Source of the DNA: Microcoleus asticus IPMA8
GTDB taxonomy: Bacteria > Cyanobacteriota > Cyanobacteriia > Cyanobacteriales > Microcoleaceae
Reading direction: 5' to 3'
DNA: 64,000 bases
Assembly (NCBI RefSeq): GCF_013179805.1
Contig: NZ_SRRZ01000025.1
Span: forward strand, 1 to 64,000
This document shows positions 24,911-33,609 of this stretch, piece by piece (the first letter of the stretch is position 1; each line of letters starts with the position of its first letter). The translations under genes and the position numbers were made by a program. The notes under the pieces were generated by a model that had not been told where the DNA came from, made no database searches, and worked only from the letters and a program-made list of their open reading frames with translations.

Positions 24911-27801
24911 CGCCGCTGGCGGAGGAAAACCGCCAAAAGCCCGATCGCAACAACCCCCAAAAGCAGCCATTCTTCGGGTTCAGGAACCCCCGAAACATTC
25001 AGAGGATTGTTCGGTTTAGTTAACTCCTCCTTACCCGATTCTACTTCTCTGTCAAATCGATCGCTCTTAGCTTCCGCTGCTTTTAGCTGCTCCCTTTGCG
25101 CATCATTAACTAACACAATCATCGAAGAATAAGGCGTCACCACTTTGAAATTTTTAGCTACTGCGTGCATCGCATCCAGTTGCGTCAATTGAGTTGAACT
25201 TTTCTGCTTGCTAAGTGCAGTTATCAACTGCCGCGCCGCTATCTGTTTAAAGCCTTCATTGCCTGTATTTTTTGACTCTGCAACTGCCGCCGATTTTGCA
25301 GTTTTTTTCGACTGCGGGGTTTTGGCATAACTCCAAACATAGCCGTCAACAACGCTAACTGTAGATTTGCCCGAAGCTGCTGTCGTCGCCACTCGCTGCA
25401 TCGCTTCTTTGATATCTGTAGAAACTCCGCCACCGCTATCTTGAATCACCTTTAAAGTTGAGTCGTCGTAGCCCGGGGGCAAACCTCCCAAATGCACTGT
25501 CCACAGCGGTGCAGAGATGGAAAGTTTAGGTTGGCGATCGTCTGACAATTCGTAACTGTGGCGATCGCTCACCACAAATACAGTATCGTAACTTTTATCG
25601 CCCCGCAACTGTGCAAACTGTTGCAGCATATCTTTGAGCTGGATTGTACCGTAAAACGTCACCTTTGCCGCATCTAAATTGCGTACATCTTCCACAAACT
25701 TAGGTGGCATTCCCGCAGCGCTGGCGACATACAAATTAACAGCATTTTTGCCTGCTGCATTAGCTTTCAACCATTCAAAAGTCTCTTTTACATCCTTATT
25801 TTCCGCCGCCATGCTGCGGGAAGTATCGAGAATTACTGCAAACTTCTTGCCTTGCGGTAGCGAGTAATTTGCATCAGCCAGCGGCTTAGCAGAAATGATA
25901 TTTCCTCCCGGTAGAACCGCCTGCTGCGCTGTTAGTGGTTGCTGTGCGACTGCGGGCAAAAAGGGTGGCAGCCAAGTTTCTCTTGCTTCTTTCCCGCTGT
26001 ATTTTACCTCTTTTCCGGCGATCGTGCGGCGCGTATTTTGGTTCCAAAAAATGTTGCGTTTCTCAGCCAAAACAGGCATAGCCCAACCCTGCGGCTGGCG
26101 CATGACTTTATAAGTAAGCCACAGGTTCATCTCCGTTGGCGTGTCAGTTTGCGTTCCCGAAAACTCTCGTTTAACCGGAATTGGAAAAGCCCGCAAGCGG
26201 TATTGTTTCGGGCCAATTTGTTCTAGCAAAGCCGGATCGACCCTTTCTACTACCTGCTGGTTGTAGACTTGCTGGGCGGCACCGCGAGGCGATACAGTAA
26301 ATGCAAAACGCTTTTTCAAATCCCCAGTATCTCCCAGCCAAATTCCTGTCACTGCGGCGCTTTCCGGCAAGGAAAAGTAGTAGAATACTTCTTGCAAGTT
26401 TGTTGTTTGATTTTTGTAAACTTCGTAGAGTTCAACATCAGCCCAATCGCCGTTTTCTTTGACTGTAACTTCTTGCGACTGCAACCATACTTTTTCCTCA
26501 TTGACATTCAGCAAACCAGCTTTAGCTTCTTCTCGGTTAAATGTTGACTGCACCGCGTGTTTTACGGCTTCTGTGTCACCTTTCTGAAGTTCCGTATCGA
26601 AGAATTCGCCGTAGAGTTTTTCAGCTTTTTTAACATCTGCACTTGAACCTTTATACAAAAACGGCGACATTAAAAAATTATAGCTATTCTGCACTGTCTG
26701 AGCGGCTGCGTCAGGAAAATTCAAAGTATTTTTGTATATCTCATAAATGTGGTTGTTTTCTCCCACAGTGCTGAGGTAGCGGTAAGGGGACAAATAAGCA
26801 TTGACTAAGCCCGATCGAATCATATCAGACTTGGCTAATAAAGTTTGGCGAACCGTGTCATTTGCTGCAGGAGTCGCCAGCATTTTTAGTGCTGCAACTT
26901 GCGGTTGCTGCTGCAAAGCGGAGAAAATAGCCAGCCAAGCTGCTATGACTCCCAAACTTCCGATTATCGCCTGATTTTTCCCGTATTGTGCAGCAAAACT
27001 CTGCCATATTTTCCGCCCGGAATGAATGTAGAGAAAGCCGTACAGCGAAGGCATGACAACAAACAAGCTACAGGTTAAACCAAACAAGATAAATGATAGC
27101 GGTATCCAAATTAAACCCCAGACCCACGCCCCGTATTTAAACATCTCCAGAAATGGTGATACCCATGTAAACTTGAAAAATTCAATGACTAAAGTGAAAA
27201 ATCCTACAACTGTAAATAATCCTACTGGTAGAGCGTAAAACATCAGCAATGTTGCCGCCCAAATACCAACTACTAGCATTAAACTGTGGCAGCCTAATTG
27301 CAGCCATACACTTCGCTTTTCTCCAATTAAGCTTAAAAAACGAGGCTGTTTATTATGGGCAGTTTGGGAATCTGAAATGTTTTGAACATTTTCTATTTTC
27401 CCTAGATATCCGTACAGCATTTCCACTAAAAATGCTGCAATGCACAAAGCAAGAGTAGCGATGATTTGAGAACTAGCAGGATTCAGCTCTCGCAGCAGAA
27501 ACAACCGAAGTAAGCAGAGCAAAAATAAGGGCGTTTCTACTCCGTAAAACAATCGCATTAGCTGTAAGGGTTGATTCCTAAAAGTCCTGAATCCGATTGC
27601 GGTAGATATTGTCGGTATTGCTATCAGTGCTGTTAGGCTTAAGAAAAATTCAAGGGGAATAATTCCATCTATTGTGGCTTGAATTAAGGGAATTCCTACA
27701 TAGGGCAAGATTCCGAGATAAACGATTGATAAAAATGTCAGGTTCCACAGCCAAAAAATTGACTGAAAAATTATATTAAATACCAGTTTTAATTTTTTCA
27801 T
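24892..27801 (-). CDS. PEP-CTERM family integral membrane protein with VIT and VWA-like domains
   Basis: A 969-residue protein. The first 310 residues contain about eight membrane helices. A VIT-type domain lies around residues 430-560 (VWLQSQEVTVKENGDW, FYYFSLPESAAVTGIWLG). A VWA-like domain near 640-800 has a MIDAS-type D-x-S-x-S (VILDTSRSMAA). The C-terminus is a PEP-CTERM sorting signal: VPEPEEWLLLGVVAIGL then the basic RQRRAK. Multi-pass PEP-CTERM proteins of this kind (TIGR02921) are known to accompany exosortase O. The start overlaps the preceding exosortase gene by 26 bases, implying translational coupling and an enzyme-substrate relation. Function after cleavage is unknown. Confidence 0.88.
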   Translation of the reverse strand: MKKLKLVFNIIFQSIFWLWNLTFLSIVYLGILPYVGIPLIQATIDGIIPLEFFLSLTALIAIPTISTAIGFRTFRNQPLQLMRLFYGVETPLFLLCLLRLFLLRELNPASSQIIATLALCIAAFLVEMLYGYLGKIENVQNISDSQTAHNKQPRFLSLIGEKRSVWLQLGCHSLMLVVGIWAATLLMFYALPVGLFTVVGFFTLVIEFFKFTWVSPFLEMFKYGAWVWGLIWIPLSFILFGLTCSLFVVMPSLYGFLYIHSGRKIWQSFAAQYGKNQAIIGSLGVIAAWLAIFSALQQQPQVAALKMLATPAANDTVRQTLLAKSDMIRSGLVNAYLSPYRYLSTVGENNHIYEIYKNTLNFPDAAAQTVQNSYNFLMSPFLYKGSSADVKKAEKLYGEFFDTELQKGDTEAVKHAVQSTFNREEAKAGLLNVNEEKVWLQSQEVTVKENGDWADVELYEVYKNQTTNLQEVFYYFSLPESAAVTGIWLGDTGDLKKRFAFTVSPRGAAQQVYNQQVVERVDPALLEQIGPKQYRLRAFPIPVKREFSGTQTDTPTEMNLWLTYKVMRQPQGWAMPVLAEKRNIFWNQNTRRTIAGKEVKYSGKEARETWLPPFLPAVAQQPLTAQQAVLPGGNIISAKPLADANYSLPQGKKFAVILDTSRSMAAENKDVKETFEWLKANAAGKNAVNLYVASAAGMPPKFVEDVRNLDAAKVTFYGTIQLKDMLQQFAQLRGDKSYDTVFVVSDRHSYELSDDRQPKLSISAPLWTVHLGGLPPGYDDSTLKVIQDSGGGVSTDIKEAMQRVATTAASGKSTVSVVDGYVWSYAKTPQSKKTAKSAAVAESKNTGNEGFKQIAARQLITALSKQKSSTQLTQLDAMHAVAKNFKVVTPYSSMIVLVNDAQREQLKAAEAKSDRFDREVESGKEELTKPNNPLNVSGVPEPEEWLLLGVVAIGLLAVFLRQRRAKAVG

Positions 27802-29365
27802 TTTTGCCTCTTTTTAAGCTATCATTTACGGCATTGTGTACAGTATTAGCGAAGTTTTGTATTTCAGAATTTGCGGGATTTACAGAACTATCAAATAGAA
27901 TAGAAACTAGCACCCAAGTATGGTTTTTATGGATAATGTCGCTGCCGATGCGCGACAAGAAGTTATCGGTAGTTTGCTTCGCAGATTGCAGCCAGTATGC
28001 AGCAGATAGTTGGTTGTCTTTGAGAGAGAGCCAGCGCGCCGTTACGGCAGGAGTTAGCTGTTTTTTTTCTATTCGATTGACGGGAATCCCGCTGGCTATA
28101 AAACACAACTCTGGTGCGTGATAAGTTTGCCAAGATGTGCTCGATACTGTGAGCATGGAACCGCGCAAGTTGCCTGAGACAAATCTCTTTTTTTCTGTTT
28201 GGGTGCCTGGGTAATTGCCAAAGAATTTTTGTTCGCTGGCATTCAGCGGGATTGATTCGGATACAATTTGTTCGGGAAATTTCAGGGGGGCGATCGCTAA
28301 TTTTTCGCTTTCTACATGATACAATTGAGAAATTGCACCCAAAACCGCCACCGCCACAATTAGTCCGAGCTTAGCCAGAGATTGATTTTTGAGTATTTGT
28401 AAATCTCGTTGCGAGTTAAAATCAATTTCTTTTTTTTCTTGAAATTTCGGAACTTTTTGCAGCATCAACCAACTTAAGAAGCAAGCGCAGATTAAACCCA
28501 CAATTCCCAGGGGTACGTGCAGAATTTCTGCATAAGTTTGCTGTTGGAAAACTTGGGCAACCAGCACTAGCACGGCAACCCGCAAAGCGTTAGCAGACAC
28601 TAACATTAAGAAATTAGCAGCGCATACTGCCAGCCATTTTAAACTCAATTGGCGGCATTCTAACCAGGTAGCAGTTAGCAAAAAGAGCGTACCCACTAAG
28701 AGTGTTTTAATGCCGCTGCAAGGCACGTCAACGTGAGCGATGCCGTTTTCCAAAACGATGATATCGTAAGAAGAAATAGCCCCAACGTGCAGCATTGAAA
28801 GCAATTGTTCTACTACCTGAGCAGTCAGCACTCGCGCCGGCAAACCTAATCCGTTATTCAACTGAGTGTTGAACGGTAAAATACAAGCCAGCAAGCCCGC
28901 AACTGGCAAGTTTTTTCGCCAAAAGTTCGGCTCCACCAATAAGCCGCACAGCCCGTAAGTTCCGAGGATAAATAGCAGGACAGTAATTTGTTTGATATCA
29001 ATTATGCACTGAAGGGCGATCGAGCAAATACCCGCACCCAACATCAACAGCAGCGGATATCGCCTCAAAACGAAATTGGGCGAAAATCTAGGCGGGCGAT
29101 CCTCTTCGAGGGCTGCGCTAACGGAGTTCCCAGTCGATCGCACTACTAATGCTACAATCAAAAAAGCAATTACTATCTTGTACAGTGTGGGTATCTCAAC
29201 AAGCGAGGATAACAGCCACTTAACTGCCGAGATATTAGCCCAAAACCAAGCAAGCGCTAACAAAAAAGGAGCCAGCCAAACCAAATTAACCCCTGAATTG
29301 GGACTGACAGCATCTGGAAGGTCAGAATTGGGAATATTGGTGCGCTGCATGATACCGCTTGACAT
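27776..29365 (-). CDS. xrtO: Exosortase (exosortase O type) with EpsI-like C-terminal domain
   Basis: A 529-residue membrane transpeptidase that processes PEP-CTERM signals. The N-terminal 310 residues contain about eight helices with the catalytic cysteine in VPCSGIKTLL (around residue 213), the arginine in SANALRVAVL and the histidine in LHVPLGIVGL. After a final helix a soluble domain of about 180 residues follows with YHAPELCFIASG, the H-x-P-E-x-C pattern of EpsI-like proteins. It directly precedes and overlaps the gene of a multi-pass PEP-CTERM protein. No EPS cluster or other PEP-CTERM protein is seen in the window. Confidence 0.88.
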   Translation of the reverse strand: MSSGIMQRTNIPNSDLPDAVSPNSGVNLVWLAPFLLALAWFWANISAVKWLLSSLVEIPTLYKIVIAFLIVALVVRSTGNSVSAALEEDRPPRFSPNFVLRRYPLLLMLGAGICSIALQCIIDIKQITVLLFILGTYGLCGLLVEPNFWRKNLPVAGLLACILPFNTQLNNGLGLPARVLTAQVVEQLLSMLHVGAISSYDIIVLENGIAHVDVPCSGIKTLLVGTLFLLTATWLECRQLSLKWLAVCAANFLMLVSANALRVAVLVLVAQVFQQQTYAEILHVPLGIVGLICACFLSWLMLQKVPKFQEKKEIDFNSQRDLQILKNQSLAKLGLIVAVAVLGAISQLYHVESEKLAIAPLKFPEQIVSESIPLNASEQKFFGNYPGTQTEKKRFVSGNLRGSMLTVSSTSWQTYHAPELCFIASGIPVNRIEKKQLTPAVTARWLSLKDNQLSAAYWLQSAKQTTDNFLSRIGSDIIHKNHTWVLVSILFDSSVNPANSEIQNFANTVHNAVNDSLKRGKNEKIKTGI

Positions 29366-29492
29366 TCACGTTGGTGACATCTTAGCTCAGCAAAATTGGT
29401 AATGCCTAGACCGATTATTTAAGTTTTGTCAAGCTTCGATTTTCTCTACAGAGGAGCTAGCGTTATAATAATTAATTTTAGCGGAGGTAAAA

Positions 29493-29960
29493 ATGAGCGA
29501 AAAAAGCCCAGGATACAAAATTGTTAGCGATAACCGACAAGCGCGCCATCTCTATGAAATTATAGAGACATATCAGGTAGGCATCGAGTTGAAGGGAACC
29601 GAAGTCAAATCAATTCGAGAAGGAAAAGCCAATTTGCGAGACGGATATGGCTTAGTTCGGAACGGCGAACTGTGGCTGATCAACGTTCACATTTCGCCCT
29701 GGAGAAGTGCTAGCAACTATTTTAATCACGAACCCCGCCGCACTCGTAAATTGCTGATGCACAAGCAGGAAATTCGCAAATTAATCGGCAAAGTGGAAGA
29801 AAAAGGTTTGACTTTAGTGCCGTTAAAAATGTATTTGAAAGGCGGCTGGGTAAAACTTGATATCGGTTTGGGAAAAGGGAAAAAACTGTACGACAAGCGC
29901 GAAGATTTGAAGAAACGCGAAGACAAGCGGGATATGGAAAGAGCCATGAAGCAATTTTAG
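29493..29960 (+). CDS. smpB: SsrA-binding protein SmpB
   Basis: SmpB binds tmRNA and delivers it to stalled ribosomes in trans-translation. The 155-residue protein shows ARHLYEIIETYQVGIELKGTEVKSIREG, read in parts as the beta-barrel core, NLRDGYGLVRNGELWL, and the basic C-terminal tail KREDKRDMERAMK. A gcggagg ribosome site lies just before the ATG. No ssrA gene is found in this window. A long hairpin follows the stop. Confidence 0.97.
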   Translation: MSEKSPGYKIVSDNRQARHLYEIIETYQVGIELKGTEVKSIREGKANLRDGYGLVRNGELWLINVHISPWRSASNYFNHEPRRTRKLLMHKQEIRKLIGKVEEKGLTLVPLKMYLKGGWVKLDIGLGKGKKLYDKREDLKKREDKRDMERAMKQF

Positions 29961-29995
29961 TTATTAGTCATTACTCATTAGTCTTTACTCATTAG

Positions 29996-30060
29996 ACATC
30001 TCCGTCAATGAAACTAAAACCTTTGCTACTCTAAGGTTTTAGTTTCATTTTTGGAGATGT
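29996..30060. terminator. Long hairpin after smpB
   Basis: Perfect 17-base arms (30007-30023 and 30033-30049) with a 9-base loop, followed by TTT; an outer acatctcc/ggagatgt pair (29996-30003, 30053-30060) extends the stem. Likely smpB terminator, or a palindromic repeat serving as one. Confidence 0.8.
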
Positions 30061-30666
30061 TTATTAGTCAGGAGTCATTAGTGAATTAATGATTGGTGAT
30101 TGCTGATTAGTGATTGATTATTTTAAATCTAGTTCGGTTAATTACTCATCATAAAATTGTTCGATATTCCCGTTGAGAATTTTGAGGACTTCCGTGGTCA
30201 CTACCAACTTAATTAGAGTTATTCCACCGAAATCCATCTTAAAGCAGATTGCAAGTTGATGAAATGCACCCCCGATCGAGCAATCCCTCTAGGATCAAAG
30301 TATTGCCGTGTTACTAATGTACTTCATAAAGCTGCGTGCTGTATCTCCTAATACAGTCGCATACTGTCGAGCGACTGACCCCTGACTAAGTATTATTACT
30401 TAGACAAAGGGGACTGTTCTACCTTATTTCTGCTTTCCGCTTCCTTTTTTTTGAAAATATCCGGATGGCTTGTGGAGTCTCATGAATGATTAACCTATGC
30501 TCGAATACATCTAGGTAGTGGGAGCATTACCCAAGCATTCGGCTGTGGACTTGCAAACTCTTATGAGAAATGGGCTCAAGCCTGAGTCCTTTCCTAAGAT
30601 TATGATGCCATTAGGGTGGCAATTAAATCTGGCAAACAAAATATAGCCCAACTCTCAGGTTAAAAT
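30061..30666. other. Gene-poor stretch, possible gene debris
   Basis: No intact gene. On the minus strand a short frame near 30140-30245 reads MDFGGITLIKLVVTTEVL... and on the plus strand 30513-30660 reads ITQAFGCGLANSYEKWAQA, stop codons, then DYDAIRVAIKSGKQNIAQL. Both have protein-like composition broken by stops and may be remains of lost genes; families not identified. Confidence 0.3.
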
Positions 30667-31392
30667 ATGCTAAAAATGAGACCATTAGCTAACATTTTCA
30701 ATGTTATGAAAGAGCCAGCAAAAAAGCATCACACCTCGAAGTGGGGAGCCTTCTTGGTGATGCTAGCAGTAGGCTTTGGTGGCTGGCAAATTGGGTTACC
30801 GGAACTGGCATCATTTTTTAATAATATTGCCTTTGAAAACTACAAAGCCAATCGATTGGCTGATACTCAACAAGCCTATGAGTTAGCACTTTCTGTCGAT
30901 CCCAAAAGCCGCACAGCTCTTTACAATTTGGGATGGCTTTGCGAAGAGGTGCAAGATTTACAGTGCGCTCGAGGCAAATATCTGCAAGCTGCAAAACTCG
31001 GTCTGCCAGCAGCTTACAGCAATCTAGCTCGCTTGTATATAATCGATCAAAAAAACTCTGCTGCTGCCGTTCACTTGCTGTGGCAAGGTTTGAAATTAGC
31101 TGAGGACGATCAAGTTAAATATTCTTTACTCAAAAACTTGGGATGGGCGCGCCTAGAACAGGGTCGATATTCAGAGGCATTGCAACATCTGGATGCAGCG
31201 ATTAAACTTGATACTGAAAGACCAGCAACTTACTGCTTAAAAGCGCAAGTCCTAGAAAAGATGAAAAACACGAAGGAAGCGCTACCGCAGTGGAAAATTT
31301 GTCTAAAGTATGCGGATTCTCAAGAATTCGATGAGGATATATGGATAGGAATGGCACGTCAACGATTAAACGAGGAAAAAACAAATAAATGA
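30667..31392 (+). CDS. Membrane-anchored TPR protein
   Basis: A 241-residue protein with one N-terminal membrane helix (GAFLVMLAVGFGGWQIGL, about residues 27-44) followed by tetratricopeptide repeats: ALYNLGWLCEEVQDLQCARGKY, YSLLKNLGWARLEQGRYSEAL read as repeat units, and AALQHLDAAIKLD-type helices. TPRs mediate protein-protein contacts; the domain should face the periplasm or cytoplasm depending on topology. The stop overlaps the start of the next gene (ATGA), so the two are co-translated. Confidence 0.8.
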   Translation: MLKMRPLANIFNVMKEPAKKHHTSKWGAFLVMLAVGFGGWQIGLPELASFFNNIAFENYKANRLADTQQAYELALSVDPKSRTALYNLGWLCEEVQDLQCARGKYLQAAKLGLPAAYSNLARLYIIDQKNSAAAVHLLWQGLKLAEDDQVKYSLLKNLGWARLEQGRYSEALQHLDAAIKLDTERPATYCLKAQVLEKMKNTKEALPQWKICLKYADSQEFDEDIWIGMARQRLNEEKTNK

Positions 31393-31619
31393 AACGCACA
31401 GTTTTGTTTTCATCAACCATACTGGCAATTATAACGGTATTGGAGCTAAGTCAAGCCTCAACAGCACTGCCAACTCCTTCGACTGTTAAAATTACAGTTA
31501 ATGAATCAGTCGAAACGCCGTTCGACTTCAATCAATCGACGTGGCGACGGTGCAGAGATAGAGATGGTGGAAAGTATCCGTGCCCAAGATTCGTCATGCC
31601 TTCGGATAGCGCAGAATAA
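31389..31619 (+). CDS. Small secreted protein, unknown
   Basis: A 76-residue product with a typical signal peptide (MKRTVLFSSTILAIITVLELSQ, cleavage likely near ASTALP). The mature part has two cysteines in RRCRDRDGGKYPCPRF that could form a disulfide. The ATG overlaps the TPR gene stop by 4 bases, which supports that it is real and functionally linked to it. No family recognised. Confidence 0.65.
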   Translation: MKRTVLFSSTILAIITVLELSQASTALPTPSTVKITVNESVETPFDFNQSTWRRCRDRDGGKYPCPRFVMPSDSAE

Positions 31620-31899
31620 GAGTTATTTTCAATAAATTTTGTAGAGTGTACCATGAGCACTTTACAGCAACAGGTATGTAGTATGTAGTAGTATGGATGG
31701 TGCGCAGTGCGCACCTGATAGCATTTGAGATTTGAGATTAAATAATTGAAGAATTGGAAACAACTTAATGACTATAATGGTTTGCAGCTTGCATAAAGCT
31801 GCATTCTTTTTTTGAACTGGTATAACTATTAATAATTGCTGTGTCCGCTTTTGCTGGAATTCGCACCGGGCGGGGAGAAAACCCCGCCAGCAATTCTAT

Positions 31900-33360
31900 C
31901 TACTCGCCCTCCGTCAAAACTGAATCTGGCTGCTGCTGCGAGTTGCTGTAAAAACTAGCAATAATCGCCACCATCAACCACCAAAGCATATTAACTTCCG
32001 GCCGGTACCAAACTGTATCCACAAAACCGTGGGCCATCATGCCGGCTAAAGTTGCGATCGCCCCAATCAACCAAAACCCCTGACTCGATTTTAGATTTTG
32101 GATTTTAGATTTTGGATTTCGGGATTCTTCCTCTAAATTAGAAATGTTAAATTGTGAATCCCGCAGATTTTTTATCTGCAACAAACCTTGATTGACGGTG
32201 ACTGTCATCAGCCAAAGGAAAGATATTAAACCGATAAAACCGGTTTCAACTGCAATTTCCAGCAGCACGGAATAAGCGCTCAAAGCAGTAAATCTTGGCT
32301 TCATATAAAGCGGATAAACTTTATTAAAAGCAGTGTTTCCGGGGCCAATTCCGAGAATTGGTCGATCGCGAATCATGTCAATTACTGCCGTCCAAACATT
32401 AATCCGAAAATTGTTGCTGCTGTCACCTCGGCCGATAAACATACTCGAAACTCGATCGCGCAGAGGCTCCACTAAAGCCACTCCCAAAATTAAGGCCCCA
32501 GCCAAACCTCCTAACCCTAACGGCAGCGCCCAAGTTCGCCAGAACCGAGGCATCAAAGGACTGTACCAATACCAAAGCAGCACTAAAAATACCACAAGCA
32601 GAGCCACAAAACCGATCCAAGCACCCCGGCTGTCCGTGTAGCGCAAACACGCGCAATTCACCACCAGCATAGTCAGCGCTAAAAATTTTGTTCCCCATCC
32701 TTTCCACACAAAAAGTGCAGCGGCGCTCAATGCAATGGCCGGCAGCAAATAGGAACCCAGCAAGTTTGGATTGCCCAAAAAGCTGTAAACTCGCGTGACG
32801 TCGGCTTGAGTAGAAGTCGGATCGTTCCAAGTAGCTAATGGCGGCACTTTGTCAATCCACTGCCGCACGCCGTAGAAACTGACAACTAGAGCGACGTTCA
32901 AAAATACGGCAATTAACCACGATCGCCAACGGGGCGATCGCAATATCCGAGCCATCAGCGCAAAAAACAGCAAATACAGCGTTAGCTTGCTCCAACCCGT
33001 AAAAGCAGCGGCTTTCACTGGCGACATCGCGGTTGCAACGGTGGCAATGCCCCAGTACAGCAGAACCAGCAAGTGAATGGGCGTCAAGGCGATCGCGCGA
33101 TCGTCGGAAACAGTCAGCAGCACCCAAAATGCAGCGCCAGCCGCCATCAACACTCCCACCAAGGCATTGTTCACAAATGGCCCCAAACCGAAAGTCAAGG
33201 CCAGCAAAACAAAACCCAGGGGTTCTGCCCACTGCATCAGCCAGCTACTCTGCCGCCAACTGCGTAAAGAGCCGATCGCTAAATTTAATAAATAACTTCC
33301 ACTTTGCCACTGAGAGAGCGGCAAATTTGCCAGAGTTAACTGTTGCCAAACTGAATTCAT
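31900..33360 (-). CDS. ictB: IctB-like membrane protein (O-antigen ligase superfamily)
   Basis: The ATG at 33360 gives 486 residues beginning MNSVWQQLTLANLPLSQW; upstream codons are repeat-derived. About ten to twelve helices are visible plus the periplasmic loop with FRINVWTAVIDMIRDRPILGIGPGN, read in parts, the Wzy/O-antigen-ligase signature. IctB was proposed to help inorganic carbon accumulation, though its transporter role is disputed (established literature view). A heptamer repeat at 32088-32120 lies inside the gene, in frame, encoding RNPKSKIQNLKSS in a cytoplasmic or periplasmic loop. Confidence 0.88.
   Translation of the reverse strand: MNSVWQQLTLANLPLSQWQSGSYLLNLAIGSLRSWRQSSWLMQWAEPLGFVLLALTFGLGPFVNNALVGVLMAAGAAFWVLLTVSDDRAIALTPIHLLVLLYWGIATVATAMSPVKAAAFTGWSKLTLYLLFFALMARILRSPRWRSWLIAVFLNVALVVSFYGVRQWIDKVPPLATWNDPTSTQADVTRVYSFLGNPNLLGSYLLPAIALSAAALFVWKGWGTKFLALTMLVVNCACLRYTDSRGAWIGFVALLVVFLVLLWYWYSPLMPRFWRTWALPLGLGGLAGALILGVALVEPLRDRVSSMFIGRGDSSNNFRINVWTAVIDMIRDRPILGIGPGNTAFNKVYPLYMKPRFTALSAYSVLLEIAVETGFIGLISFLWLMTVTVNQGLLQIKNLRDSQFNISNLEEESRNPKSKIQNLKSSQGFWLIGAIATLAGMMAHGFVDTVWYRPEVNMLWWLMVAIIASFYSNSQQQPDSVLTEGE
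32088..32120. repeat. In-frame heptamer repeat inside ictB
   Basis: About four and a half copies of a ttttaga/ttttgga unit interrupt the C-terminal part of ictB without breaking the reading frame. Confidence 0.85.
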
Positions 33361-33365
33361 TGCTA

Positions 33366-33609
33366 TTTTAGATTTGTACTTGGTAATCGGTAATTGGTAA
33401 TTGGTAATTGGGAATCGGTAATCGCTCATCGGGAATTGGTAATCGGGAATTGGTAATCGGGAATTGATAATTGAAAAAAGTGGATTTATTTTTCTTCCTT
33501 CTTTGAGCAGTTACGTCCTGTACACTGCTTCTTCCTTCTTCCTTCTTCCTTCTTCCCTCTTCCTTCTTCCTCCTTCCTTCTTCCTTCTTCCTTCTTCCTT
33601 CTTCCTTCT
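33366..33609. repeat. Repeat-only spacer: aattggt-type heptamers and cttcttcc tract
   Basis: 33380-33470 contains ggtaattggt/cgggaattggt units and 33530-33611 consists of cttcttcc/cttccttc units. Together they fill nearly the whole 249-base spacer between the two minus-strand genes. Confidence 0.9.

Noticed and set aside
33366..33609. CRISPR-like repetition in the ictB spacer
   Set aside because: The units are 7-8 bases long in direct tandem without spacers, so they are simple tandem repeats.
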